NCBI GenBank assembly: GCA_014058105.1
Contig: JACGCM010000940.1
Location: 930,001 to 994,000, forward strand
Reading direction: 5' to 3'
Source of the DNA: Kingdonia uniflora
Taxonomy: Eukaryota; Streptophyta; Magnoliopsida; Ranunculales; Circaeasteraceae
DNA: 64,000 nt
Of this stretch, positions 9,561 to 21,598 are shown in pieces. The translations under genes and the position numbers were made by a program. The notes below the pieces were generated by a model that searched no databases, had not been told where the DNA came from, and saw nothing but the letters and a program-made list of their open reading frames with translations. Each line of letters opens with the position of its first letter. The first letter of the stretch is position 1.

Positions 9561-11891
9561 GAGGAGATTAGAGATGCTATGTTTGATATAAATGAGAACA
9601 TGGCACCTGGACCTGACGGGTTCAATTCAAAAAAATTTAAAACAAACTGGGGCATTGGGGAATTGTGGGTAGTGAGGTTACAGCAGCAGTAAAAAACTTT
9701 TTTGTGAAGGGGAAAATGTTTTCAAAAGCAAATAACACTGTGTTAACTCTTATGCCTAAAAAGTGTAACCCCTCTTCTTTCAATGACTAGAAACCCATTG
9801 CATGTTGCAATGTGGTCTATAAGGTTATTTCAAAGATATTGACAGCTAGATTGAAAGAAGTTGTAATGCCAATGGTGAGTTCTAGTCAGTCAGCCTTTGT
9901 AGAAGGTAGGCATATTTCAAATAACATTTTGATTGCACAAGAGTTGATGAGAAACTATCACCTTGAGAGAGGTAAGGGTAGGGTCACTGTGAAGATAGAT
10001 CTTAGGAAAGCTTATGATCTTATCCAGTGGGAGTCTATTTTTTACTATTTTAACAGCTTTCAATTTTTGTTCATTTCTTGGATTAAACAATGTGTGACCA
10101 CTGCAAACTTTTCTATCTCTATCAATGGAGGCCTTGAGGGGTTCTTTAGGGGTGAGAGAGGCCTTAGGCAAGGAGATCCTAGAGCATCTCAGTCTACTGG
10201 CTGAGTGTCATCAAGCTACCACAGTACATGATAGACAATATAAATAGGTTATGTGCTAGATTCTTATCTTATGGGTTGGGAGAAAAGAAGGAAAGAGGAA
10301 TGCTCCTATTGCCTCGAAGGAAATTTGCTACCCTAAGAGTGAAGGTGGGGTTGGGAGTCATAGATCTCAGAAGTTGGAACAATGTTGCGCTGATGAGACA
10401 TATTATAGACTGGTGGCTAAAGAGACTAATTTGTGGACAAACTGGACTAGAGTGCATCTGATTAGGAGAAAGAATTTCTGGAAGATGGATGTTCCTAAGG
10501 ATACTTCATGGCTATGGAGACATATGCTCAACTCAAGAATTGAAGCAAAATATATGATTAAGCATCTGATTGGAGATGGACATGATACACTGTTCTGGCA
10601 TGATCCCTGGTGCTCTAGAGCAGTTCTCAAAGATCAGTTCCTAATGGGGTTAAGGTGTGATACAACCCTACCATTAAATGCAAAGGTGGCTAATGTGGTC
10701 ACAGACTACAAATGGAGCATGCCATATCGCTTTCGGTATACAATAAATGATGATATTCGTGTTGAAATGGAGAAGACTGAAATCTAGTAATAGCAAGGAC
10801 AAAGTGATATGGGTGCCCAATGAAGATGGTATTTTTACAGTGGCTTCCGTTTACAATTTCTTAAGACCAAAGAGAAGTAAAGTGCAATGGGCAGATGCAG
10901 TATGGAATAAGAGTGCAAGTCTTAGGAGTCAGTTCACTACGTATAAAGTAGCAAAAGAGGCACTGATGACGAAGAGCAGACTCCTTGCCATGAAGGTCAT
11001 AAATGTTAATGAAGCTCAGTGTACTATTTGTGGGGCGCATAGAGAAACTGTCAGCCATTTATTCATGGAATGTGTGGGAGCTACTCAGCTATGGGATCAT
11101 ATACTAAGAAAATGTAATATTGTTAGAACTACTGGGAGCTTAGAGAATGAATTTGAATGGATCATAAGCATGAATCACAAAGAGCTTTCCAAAATTCTGA
11201 AAATGAGCATCACAACTATGATATACAACATTTGGATTTACATAAATGAGAAGGTATTCAATAATAGCAACAGAACTATCCAGTTCAGATTGTTATCATA
11301 AGCGAGATCAGAAGTAGATTGCAAATGGAGATAAAGCACGTGGAGGACAACCCCTGAAATAGGGGCTGCAGACAACTTCGTAATAAAGTCTAATAAGGTA
11401 TGTACAGGGGCAGGCCCTCCTTCTGGTTATTATATGCTTAACACAGATGGTTCAATGACTGAGTATGGTGGTTATGGGAGTCTGGTGAGATGCACGGAGG
11501 GGGTCATTCATATTGCTTTTGCTAGAAAAGAAGAGTCAATGTCTGTTATCTACCATGAAATGAAGGCCTGGGGATTGGAGGTTTGTAGTAAAGCAGAAAT
11601 AAAAAGAGTATGGGCAGGTCTGACTCAAGCTACTTGGTGGACATCATTAATGGCAAAGTAAAGACACCGTGGAGATGCAGAGCTTTAATGGGAAGGATCA
11701 GAGAAGTTACTAGCACCTTGGAGGAGTTTAGGATTTTTCATATTTATAGAGAGACCAACCAATGTGATGACTTTTTATTCACCTTTTGTGTTGTTTGTAG
11801 TGAAGTTATTTTCTCCCCTAACACATTACCTCCACAACTGTTAGCTTATTCTGAGGATGATGTTAGGGGTAAGAGATTTACGAGGATGTAA
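9561..11891 (+). pseudogene. LINE ORF2: reverse transcriptase to RNase H
   Basis: Order of visible pieces: APGPDGF near 9,608-9,630; VYKVISKILTARLK and SQSAFVEGRHISNNILI from 9,812; VKIDLRKAYD, the RT motif with the first catalytic Asp; GLRQGDP at about 10,155. At GDP the reading jumps to the thumb region, so the segment carrying the FADD catalytic box is deleted. Next come LRSWNNVALM, the zf-RVT region with AQCTICGAHRETVSHLFMEC (about 11,015-11,070), and an RNase H start NTDGSMTEYGGYGSL at 11,436. Several frameshifts and stops (e.g. TAG after SFND near 9,788) disable it. Confidence 0.8.
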
Positions 11892-11967
11892 TTGTTGTTT
11901 TAGTAATATATCTGGTCATGGGGTCCCTGCCTAACCCCAGCTTACATTTCAAAAAAAATTAAAAAAA
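9561..11967 (+). mobile_element. 5'-truncated LINE on plus strand
   Basis: A 2.4-kb L1-type insertion is flanked by an exact 11-bp target duplication AGTTTAAAAAT (9,550-9,560 and 11,968-11,978). It starts inside the RT domain and ends with CTAACCCCAGCTTACATTTC followed by an A-rich tail, a typical plant LINE terminus. Removing it restores the minus-strand LINE ORF2, so it inserted into that older LINE. Confidence 0.9.
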
Positions 11968-11978
11968 AGTTTAAAAAT

Positions 11979-14900
11979 AGCAGTAAGGGACCAAGAAGTT
12001 ATACTAAGCTAAAATAAGCTGCTCAACCATGTCCAAGTATTCAGAGCAAATGGACATTATAGAAAAAGGTGCATTGTACTTTCTTGATTGGACTGATAAA
12101 GCCTGCACTGCCAAATAAACTGATTTTCTCTTAATAATCATGTCTGTTAGTAGTGAATTACATATAATCCTCCATGCTAGGTTAGACAGTTTTCGCAGAC
12201 TACTCACTCTCCAAATGTATTTATGCTACCAACAATGAGGGAGCTTGGATCTGATAGATTCATGAGCCTGTTTCACACTGAAAACCCCTTGAATGTCTGG
12301 TTTATAGCATATTTTTCAGGGCCTGCACTATTAGCAAACACATTAGAAAAGTCAACTCCAGCCAGGAGCTGAAAAGTTTCCTGGTTTGGATAGAATTGCC
12401 CTCCAACTATCATATTTGAAGCTTTTAACTGCATGGTCTTCCAAGGAATATGATTTAGGCCTTGAGATTCAATAAGAGGCCCCTCTCCTGTCCAATTATT
12501 TCTGTAGGTGTCCACCTTTCTGCCATCTCCCAAGAGCCATATAGAATCTGAGAGAAGATCATTGTAGACTGACTTTAACCCAGACCAGATTGTGGATTTT
12601 TTATAAAATTTTATACTTTAACCCCCTGTCATGTGAAATATTTTTCTTTCATATAGATTGCCCACATGCCCTCCTTGCTGACAATGCTCCAAGCAAGTTT
12701 CATCAACATTGATTTATTCATATCACCCAGCTTACTAAGACCCAGACCACCTTCCTTGAGAAGCTTGCAACACTTTACCCAAGAAACTGTAACTCCCTTC
12801 TTTTTATTAGGATTCCCTGACCACATGAAATTTCTGATTATGGCTTCACCTTCTCTAATGATAGAAATAGGCCATTTGTAAACATACATATTATAAACTG
12901 GAAGGCTAAAGAGTATAGTCTGAGCTAGAACCACACTTCCTTGTAGGGAGAGCATTCTTCCCACATAGGCATTAGCCCTTCTTTTAATTTTTTCAATCAT
13001 AGTTTTTACAACTGCAGAAGTAACTCTCCCATGTACTAGGGGCACTTCAAGGTAAGTTGCTGGGAAACTGCCTTGTTGAATGCCAAAAAGAGCCTGAATT
13101 GTATTTCTCCTGGAAGCTATCATACTGCCAAAGAAAAGGCTACTTTTGTTTTTATTAATCCATAGACCTGCAGCTGTTTGGTAATCATCCAGAAGCCTTT
13201 TAAGAGCTTTTAAACCCTTCATGACACCATTTGAGAATATAAATACATCACCAGCAACAAATAGGTAAGAAGGACGAGTATCTTTTTGAGTAGACATTGG
13301 GAGAATAATAGCATTATTTCTAAGACTAGAAATATCCCTACTCAAAACTTCTTCGGTTATTGCAAAGAGAAGAGGAAACAAGGGGTCACCCTACATAAGG
13401 CCCCTAGAAGCTTGGAAGAAGCCACAAGGACCCCCAGTAATCATAACTGAGATGTTTGAGCTGTGAAGTATACACTGAATCCAGTTACACCATGTATCTG
13501 AGAAGCCAAATTGTCTACGAACAGAAATCAGAAAACCCCAGTCCAATGTATCAAATGCATGGGAGATATCAATCTTAAGCCCAACATTTCCACCCCTTTT
13601 TTGTTATCAAGTTCATTGATTAGTTCACTAGTCAGACCTATATTGGTCTGAATAGCTCTCCCTGGAATAAATGCTCCCTGGTGATCAGAAATAATTTCAC
13701 TAGCTAAAACTTTTAGCCTAGTAGCCATTATCTTTGTTATAACCTTGAAACAAAAGTTACTAAGACAGATTGGCCTGAACTGATTAAGTTTGAGATCATG
13801 GTCTTCTTTTGGAACTAAGATAATAGAGCTAGAATTAAAATTCTTGGGAATAGTACATTCCACAAAGAAATAAATAATAGCTTTACATTCCTCATGACCA
13901 ATAATGCGCTAGTATGTCTGAAAAAAGAAGCCTTAGAAATCATCAGGACCCGGAGAGCTATCTGGACTAAGATCAAATACTGTTATCCTGACCTCATCTG
14001 AAGTTGGGATGGAGCTAAGCATGTCATTATCAGTCTCATCAACAGAGTGTGGAATCAGCTGTAATAATTCTAGATAAGGAGTGACCCTCATATCTGCTTT
14101 GAATTTATCCTCATAGAATTGAACTATATAGCTGGAGATTGCTGCATAAGTTACCAGATTCGTACCATCCTTCTTTACCAGATTTGTAATAAGAGATTTC
14201 TCTCTTTTCAGTTTACTCACAGCATGGAAATATTTTGTATTTTTGTCCCCAGCTTTTACCCACTTTAATCTAGACTTTTGAAGGAGTTGCTCATGCTAAT
14301 GTGTAGTGCTTTATTCAATTTGCAATCTGCCTGTAAATCTCTGAAGCTATTGGGTATAGAATGTGAGCCTCTTGTAACCCAAGCAAGTTTTGTTTAAGAT
14401 TTTGTATGTTTGCTTTTGTAGAACCAAAGACTTCAAATTTCCACTGCTTAATGGCCACCTTCACCTTTTTGAGCTTAGTTCTGAGCGCACAGAGTGGAGA
14501 GCCATAGACATATTCACCCCATACATTCTCAATGAGTTTGGCTAGGGAAGGATGTTCTGCCCAAATTTTACAGAATCTAAAGGGGATGTTTTTGGGCTTA
14601 GCAATTGGACTATCCCAACTGAAAACCACTGAGTGGTCAGAGTTTGACCTAGGTAGAATCCTAGCCTTCCAATTCTGATGTTTGTGAGACCAAAGTTCAT
14701 TGTGAAGCACCCTATCCAACAAGTAAAAGATTTTGTCTTCACCCCACCCAGCTGACCATTACACCATGAAAACTGTAGCCCCACTCTATCTGTTTCCTTT
14801 AGCAGGCAATCATTAAGGAAATTTTGGAAGTCAGTAATAGATGTTGCTGAATGGGGCCTGCCACCATGTTTTTCAGAGTTTGTAAGAATAGAATTCAAAT

Positions 14901-15295
14901 CTCCATAGACAGACCATGGCATAGGCCATTTCCTGATCTTCTTGAGCTCTACCCAAAGCCCTTCTTTCCACTATGTCATAGCTAGCATGAACCATTGATA
15001 AAAGCATATCATCATAGTAAATAGTAATTTGTTGTTTGGAGGAAAATATAACTTCTGGGATTCCCATACTATTCTTCCAAAACACCCAGATATTGGCTAG
15101 CTCATTCTCTTCACCATTATGAACATGATGCATACAGTAGTCAGACAATTTAAGTTTAAATATATTGCTTTGAGTTGGCCAAATCTTAGGTTCTACTAAG
15201 CAAAGAAAGTCTGGTTTAAGATCCCCAACTAGGTTTCTTAAATAAATGTGAGTCCTTGTATTACCCACTCCCCTAATATTCCAAAATGAGACCTA
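11979..15295 (-). pseudogene. LINE ORF2: endonuclease and reverse transcriptase (minus LINE)
   Basis: Reading down the minus strand from about 15,295: VSFWNIRGVGN (endonuclease start), PDFLCLVEPKIW, SVYGDLNSIL, LDRVLHNELW and SNSDHSVVFSW are the usual endonuclease motifs. RT follows with SPDSSPGPDDF, KEDHDLKLNQFRPICLSN, FIPGRAIQTNI, then YLFVAGDVFIFS where the FADD box is expected, so one catalytic Asp reads Gly. The thumb region has LSLQGSVVLAQTILFSLPVY, then AWSIVSKEGMWA. The zf-RVT part runs 12,533-11,979 and continues at 9,549. Frameshifts near 13,900, 13,600 and 13,390 plus the altered active site indicate an inactive copy. Confidence 0.85.
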
Positions 15296-15597
15296 AACCT
15301 AGTGGTAGATTAGGTCTATTAGGGTCAGCTGTTCTTTTCACATATTTTCTCTTATTTTTAACCAAAGTAAACTCGCCTTGATTACCTACTAACCCACTAC
15401 CCACAGAGATCTGGTCAGCAGGCTTGTCATTGGTGATATCTCCACCATCTAAAGCCTAAGAATACTCTTCTTCACTAACCACAACCTCTCCTTCATTAAC
15501 TGAATCACCCCACTTTTCAGGTAAAGCACCCAGTTCAGCAAATCTCACTACAGCGGTGACTCATCTACTGTCCCATTCTGCTTAGTGGCCTTAGCTA

Positions 15598-16878
15598 CTA
15601 TGCCTGAACTTGCTCATACTGATCTGACTCCCTTACTTCAGAGTAAACTCTCTCAGGGTCATCTGTAGGAGTTAGTTCTTCAATCAACTGCTCTTTCTTA
15701 GGGATCATAAGTTGCGCGCTTCTATCTACTGCCTTAGTATTAGGTAAAGCAATAGGATTAGAAGAGGAACCTATAGGTTTAACCATACCAGGAAAGTAAG
15801 TAATGGGGGAGGACTGTGAGGTCTGAGTAGGTGAAGTCTGTGATGGTTTCTCCACAGCTTTTTTCCTTGCGCTTAGGCTCCCCTCTCTTCTTATTCTTCT
15901 TTTCTTGCTTGTTCTTTTCTTGGTTAGTTTTTGCCTTGTCACCTTCTTCTATAGCAGTTTTTATGGCTCTACAATCAAAGAAGACATGGCCAATAATTTT
16001 GCAGTGTGAGCAATACCTGGAAGGATCTAGAATCGGTACTTCCTGGATAATTTCCACATTTTCATCGATTAAAGTAACTGTACTAGGAATTGTCTTGGAA
16101 AAATCTACTTCAACTAGGACACTTGCAAAGAACCCAAACCGTTTGTTTCTAGTAGCTCTGCCTATTCTTATAGGAACACCAACAGCTTTGCCCATGGACA
16201 TTAGAGAGTGCACATTCCAGTATTCAAGTTGAAGTTTAGGAAACCTTACCCAACAAACTGCACATGTGTTCTTATGCTGATTTGGATTTAATCTTCTAGA
16301 CCACTGCATTAATCTCATTGATTGCTTTTTAATAAAACCAAGTACCTCCAAGCCAGACCTTTATCTAGCCTGATTACAAAGAAACCCCTTCCTATGGCTA
16401 TAAATTTACATGATCCCTTAAGTTTCCCCTTAGCAATGGCTTGCTGTCTGATAGCTTCTAGAGTAATACTCAAGAAGGGTAATTTACCTATGAGGCTGAA
16501 TTTGAAGTACTCAATTTCCTCATCCAGAGCGTTCTTTAAGATAGACACCACTGTCTTATCACCAGATATTGTAGGATTTGGAATTTGATCTAGAGATACA
16601 ATATTCATGGTATTGCCTCTTAGCTTATCTGCATAGGTGATTTCCTTGACCATATTGTGGGTATTGACAGAATTAGGGTTTGATGACTTACCACTGGCCT
16701 CAAGAAGAGCGGAAGCCATGGATTGAATCTTCTCCATATCAGACTGAAAGCTTCCAATCATCACATCACTTGTTGTAGCTCTGATCTCTGGTATATTATT
16801 AACCTTCTCCACAGTAGGACTCTTTTTGCTTTTCTTATCATAGTTTCTAAGTGGTTTGAGACCACTCAGAACCTCCAT
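15598..16878 (-). pseudogene. LINE ORF1 (DUF4283 and CCHC knuckle), frameshifted
   Basis: The start at 16,878 opens a 187-aa frame containing KEITYADKLRGN and FVIRLDKGLAWRYL, the start of a DUF4283-like domain. A frameshift near 16,330 leads to the second frame with WSRRLNPNQH, CAVCWVRFPKLQLEYW, VGVPIRIGRATRNK and a zinc knuckle YCSHCKIIGHVFFDC (CX2CX4HX4C). A lysine-rich tail follows, then a third frame to 15,598. This arrangement is standard for ORF1 of plant L1 LINEs, an RNA-binding chaperone-like protein. It lies upstream of the endonuclease in the same element. Confidence 0.8.
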
Positions 16879-16969
16879 CTCGAACAGATTGAGTGCTGAG
16901 AGTCCATTACTGATTTATGATAGATCAATCATCCAAAATTATATAATAAAACAATTTTAAGAAGAAAAA

Positions 16970-17490
16970 AAATTGGGCTTTAACCTTTTTTGTAAAATCA
17001 CACAGAACTCATATATACCTAGCAATGTCTTCATAAACAAATCCATAAATTCTATCAAAATTTCCACACAACTTACACTAGATGTTTCGAGGCAACTACC
17101 CATAGTGAAGAACTGAAAATAACAATGCCAGTCAATATTTGGCACCACCTTAGTACTATAAATCACATAACCTTCATATATCAATACCCAAACTTGTACA
17201 GCTTACGTATTCTTTATTTTTAGAGAGATGCGGGGTTAGGCAAACACCCACTAGGTTTTATTCACTTATGGGAAATTTATATCCTAAGGCACTTAGTACC
17301 ATTGACATCAGCTTTACGCAATTGTACCAGGGGATGGGAAAAGCTACAAGGGAAGATCACATATTCAATTGATATATAAAGGGCGGAAGAGATATATTCC
17401 ATGACAACACTGTTTGTAAAGAATGCCAAAGCTTCTTTTAATTAAACTATGACAGCCCATGGAGGATCATACTTCCCTGAAAGACCTGGA
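16970..17490 (-). repeat. duplicated block, copy 2 (right half)
   Basis: Matches about 780-1,160, including ACAATGCCAGTCAATATTTG and CTTCATA..TCAATACCCAAACTT. The left half of this copy is at 6,218-6,300. About 130 bp extra is present around 17,210-17,440 relative to copy 1. The minus-strand frame 17,665-17,447 (LTYKYVFGKMLSKKLLKIVD) may be coding but I do not recognise it. Confidence 0.65.
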
Positions 17491-18899
17491 CTGCTATGAC
17501 ACCCCCCAGCCAGGCCCATGGAGGAAGAGGATCCGTGGACATAGCCCTATCCACAATTTTTAGCAACTTCTTTGACAACATTTTTCCAAAAACATATTTA
17601 TAGGTTAAATCAAGACTTGATTTTTTGTGAACATGATCTAATAAACATATAAACATCTCCACCAAAAATGAAGTATTTTCGATTCTTCATACACCTCCGA
17701 AAATGAATTACAATTTTTGAAAGATTATAAGCCGTTCATTATGTCATACCATATTTGATGGTCTTAAAAAATTTTGAAAAATTTGATTTTAGTGGGGATG
17801 ATCTATATGTTAATGATATTATGCTAACAAAAAACTTAGTCTTGATTCAACCTATAAGTGTATTTTCGAATACTATTGTAAGAAAAGTTGACAAAAATTG
17901 TTGTCCCTGGATTACATATATATACACCACACCCTTAAGACACACTCCTAGACACTCAATAAGGACCGTCCATCTTGTTAGATGGGTGACTCTTATTAAA
18001 ATGGGTACCAACTAGCTTTTGGTGATGTGATGTGATGAAACCAGTGACTAGACTTGTTGACGTGGCATTTGCTTTAATTTGAATCTCAACCACAATAGAT
18101 ATTATGGAAATCCATTTTGCCATTTATGCCGTTTTCCACGAACCAAACACAACCTTAAAGACTCTTCAAATACTCTAATAGAGTAACTCTCACAATATTA
18201 ATAACCACACACACTAATACTTAAAACTCTTAAAATCTCAAAACACAAATGACTCAATAAATCCCTATGTAACTCCCTATGTAACTCCCACAACATTCAA
18301 AGACTCAATAAAACTAAATAAACACACATAAGTGCAAACATCATGGCGGAGAATATGTAGGGTCTAAACACTATACATACGAGAAATGCATTAAACAGTA
18401 TAAAAATACCCAAAAAAAACTATTAAACATTGGTCACGAAACTGGCTACAAAAAATCCACTTTCCGGTTGCGAAAAATCAACTTTTCGCATTTGGTTGCA
18501 AAAAAAACACTTTTCAAAACCTTCAACTGATAACATTCAAAAACTCCAAACAATTGCAATTAGGAATAAGTTTTGAGAAGATTTTCTTTCTGAAACTACC
18601 TACATCAAACCGCACACAGATGCGCAACAACAACGCAAATCAAACCACATTAAACCCCCCCCCCTAAAAAAAATCAAGCCCTAGAAAAAATTAAAAAACA
18701 ACTTGAGAGTATATGTTCTTAGACTAAAGTAGCCCTTTTAGCAACAAAGAGAGGGAAAGAAAGAGAGATCATTGGTATTGGAGGTACGAACGGGATGGTT
18801 GGTATTGGATATATTAGAAATAGACGGCATTGACGAATGAGCGAACGAGAGGAACTACGACTGCATTGGCGCTTAAACGGTGGTGATCCGCCATCTTTG
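17491..18899. other. no recognisable gene
   Basis: AT-rich non-coding sequence with a run of 10 C at 18,655-18,664. Near 18,430-18,520 short words such as AAAATCCACTTT and AAAATCAACTTTTCG recur, suggesting a decayed repeat. No coding motif was found. Confidence 0.45.
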
Positions 18900-19575
18900 G
18901 GAGCTCATTGGGAGTGGATTTGAAATCAATGGGGGAGGTGCCCAATCAAAATTTACGTATCCTCCGGAGCCCGGAGGCCCTTGGTTTTACCACAAAAGCT
19001 AGGTCAGCCCCAAGGGTTCAAAATTGCAAATGGCCCTTCCCCTGGTTTGAGGAAACAAAGATTAATTGTGATGATTCAGCAATTGGTGGTTTGGCTGCAA
19101 TTACAAGAAGCCATTATGGTGAAGTCCTTGGTGTTCTCACTAAAGGTTTAGGCATATCCACTTCATTCTCTGCTAAATGTGAAGCATTAGTAGAATCTTT
19201 GTCATGGGCTATTAACAACTAACTTAAACTATGGATAGAATCTGACTCAGCTACACCTATTTCAGCTTTTGCCCAAGATCTTTTCCCTTGGCCTTAGAGA
19301 GCTAGATGGAACAGGTTGAAAGATTTTTTTACTTTAAGATTTACTCACAACTGGAGAGAAGCAAACTTCTCAGCAGATAAAGCTTTCAAGATTGAAATTT
19401 TCCTCCCAAATGACATAAAAAAATTTCAATGCAAGACCGTCTTTCTTAAATAGTATAGAAGACCCAAATGTATGTTACTTTAGATACAACTAAGTGTATT
19501 GGGCATGGCTCTGCCTCCTCCCTTTTGTAACCTTTTTTCCATTAGATAAATCTCACTTTTTGCAAGAAAAAATAT
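18900..19575 (+). mobile_element. LINE 3' fragment (RNase H and tail)
   Basis: The plus-strand frame 18,908-19,222 contains FEETKINCDDSAIGGLAAI and SAKCEALVESLSWAI, an RNase H start with the catalytic Asp and a first-helix Glu. After a stop the same reading continues with LWIESDSA and NWREANFSADKAF. It ends in CTTTTTGCAAG followed by A-rich sequence. This is the 3' end of an L1-type LINE, strongly 5'-truncated and inactive. Confidence 0.7.
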
Positions 19576-20964
19576 TAATAATAATAAGCTAACCAAGTTC
19601 TCGATTTTCCCTAGATCTAATTTCTCCTCGATTTTAACATTTATTGTGTCATAAAACAGATAGAGAATGATTACGGTATACTCGGATAAATAATATAACG
19701 ATTACAGCAAGAAACATGTTACTAAATAAGCATGGCAGTAACAGCTTTTAGTATACAAATCAAGTAATCATGCTTTAAACTTGAGCAATAGCAATTAAAT
19801 TCTATCAATCTACCTGTATATGATATTTTGTAGCTAGTATGTTACCTATGCCATGTTTCCCGCCCAGTCACAAGTCACCGGTCCCACACTAACGAACCCC
19901 GAGCACTCACCACTAGAACCTAACAAAATAAAAGAACAACTAAGTGAGACAACCACAAACCAAAGATTATAAACAAGGTCTTAGGGTACTAATAATCTAT
20001 ATTACTCAGGCAGCAAAGCGAGAACTGAATTCTAACCCAAATCAAACCACAGCCAAACCCAAAATACCCAATGCAAAACCAAGCATGAATAACAGTTAAA
20101 TATACTCATTGCAGCCCAAAAATACTTCATAGATTAGGGCTGCAACTTGGGCGGGAAAAACCCAAACCCGATGAAAGTATGGGCTTAGACATGAGGTTTT
20201 AGGGCTCAGGACAAGGTCCGAGTTAGAACATTGGACCGGGTTTGGGCAACTACTAAGGGAGACCAACCCGATATATTTTAGTACTTAATCCTAAAATATA
20301 CAAATGAAAAATAGGTTTCCTTATTTACATAAATAAACTTGAACTTACTGGGTTGATTACACTATCATTTGTGGTTATTTTTAATAACAACTTTAATTGG
20401 TCCGCGAGTATAACTATGACAGATATAGTAGTAGGCTTATTCTTGGTAATTTTATGTTTCCAAAATTCAGGTAGAAAACACTTATTCTTTCTAATTCCTA
20501 AACATATATTGGTAATTTGATGTTACTGGGAGCTTAAATACATTGTTGTTAACTATTATTCTTCCTTTAACTTCTGAATTTTTTATAACATGAACCACCC
20601 GTCCAACCCAGTAAACTCGAGCAACCCGAATTGGGCAGGGCTCAAGCAAGAGATCTAAAACCCGAAATTAAGAATTAGCCTTCTAATCCAAAACTAAACT
20701 TTTGATAATACCTAAATTAAACGCATACTTAAACCAATCAGTCCTTAACTAATGATGATTTCATCTTAATCACCATAACAAATAAAGAGGAAAAGAGGAT
20801 AAACAAGGATCCAAGTATTCCCAGAAATCCAATCCGTGAAAATAATACCTAGGAGAAGAACAATTGATCTCTCCGATTATCCAAGACAATCATAGCCTAG
20901 CCCTCGCTCCTGAAATCGCTTGAACAGATAAAACAATGATACCCGATGAGAGAGATTTGGATCG
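19576..20964. other. no recognisable gene
   Basis: Non-coding AT-rich sequence. Around 20,150-20,640 GGGCTGCAAC, AACCCGA and GGGCAGGGCTC words recall decayed hAT-type repeats, but I could not find a matching inverted end or target duplication. Confidence 0.4.
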
Positions 20965-21598
20965 ATCGCACGCTGTTTTAAGCTGCTCATAACCTTTGAA
21001 CCAATAGGATGATGACACTTGTCAAGCTTTCAGTGGCTCTCATGCCACGCACTTCTGCATTTTTAGTGGATCAATCCCATGCCGTACTGAACTGCGCGTA
21101 GCCTTCGAGCCAATAGGATGATGACACTTGTCAAGCTTCCAGTGGCTCTCATGCCACGCAGTTCAGAACTGCGCGTATAGTGTACGCTCCTGATTGAGAT
21201 ACGTGGACGGTTAAGATTCATACTTGGCTGAACTGCGCAGCAAGAGCCTGGATGAAAATTTGTAAGCCTCCCCTCTCCATACTTGGTTTTGTTTTTTGGT
21301 GATCAGAAGGCCTATAGTTTTGGGCATAATTGTTCAGCAATAACCTCAACGACTATATTTGTTAGCAAGCATCTCAACGGCTAGTTTGTTGGCCAAACGT
21401 GTTTACTAAGAAGCTCAACGGCTAGTTTTTTTACCAAACTTGTTTGACAAGAAGCTCAGGGGCTAGTTTTGTTCATCTATAAAACCATTCATCTTGTACA
21501 CTATATTCTCTTACTCTTCTACACTCAACTTTATTCTCTTAAAAACCATTCATCTTCTAAACTCTATTCTATTCTCTTGTTATCAATTTTGCCTAATC

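Larger units (their letters stand above)
6301..16969 (-). mobile_element. LINE (L1-type) on minus strand, interrupted twice
   Basis: A near full-length plant L1-type LINE reads from about 16,930 down to about 6,310. Its order is ORF1 with DUF4283 and a CCHC knuckle, APE endonuclease, reverse transcriptase, zf-RVT region, RNase H, and a T-run at 6,301-6,307 that corresponds to its A-tail. Two later insertions split it: a plus-strand LINE at 9,561-11,967 and an LTR element at 6,398-8,785. Ignoring them, the ORF2 frame joins smoothly across 11,979 to 9,549 and the flanks join at ATGCC. Its outer flanks are the two halves of a duplicated block that is contiguous at 683-1,160. Many frameshifts make it inactive. 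I could not fix its exact 5' border or target duplication. Confidence 0.75.
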
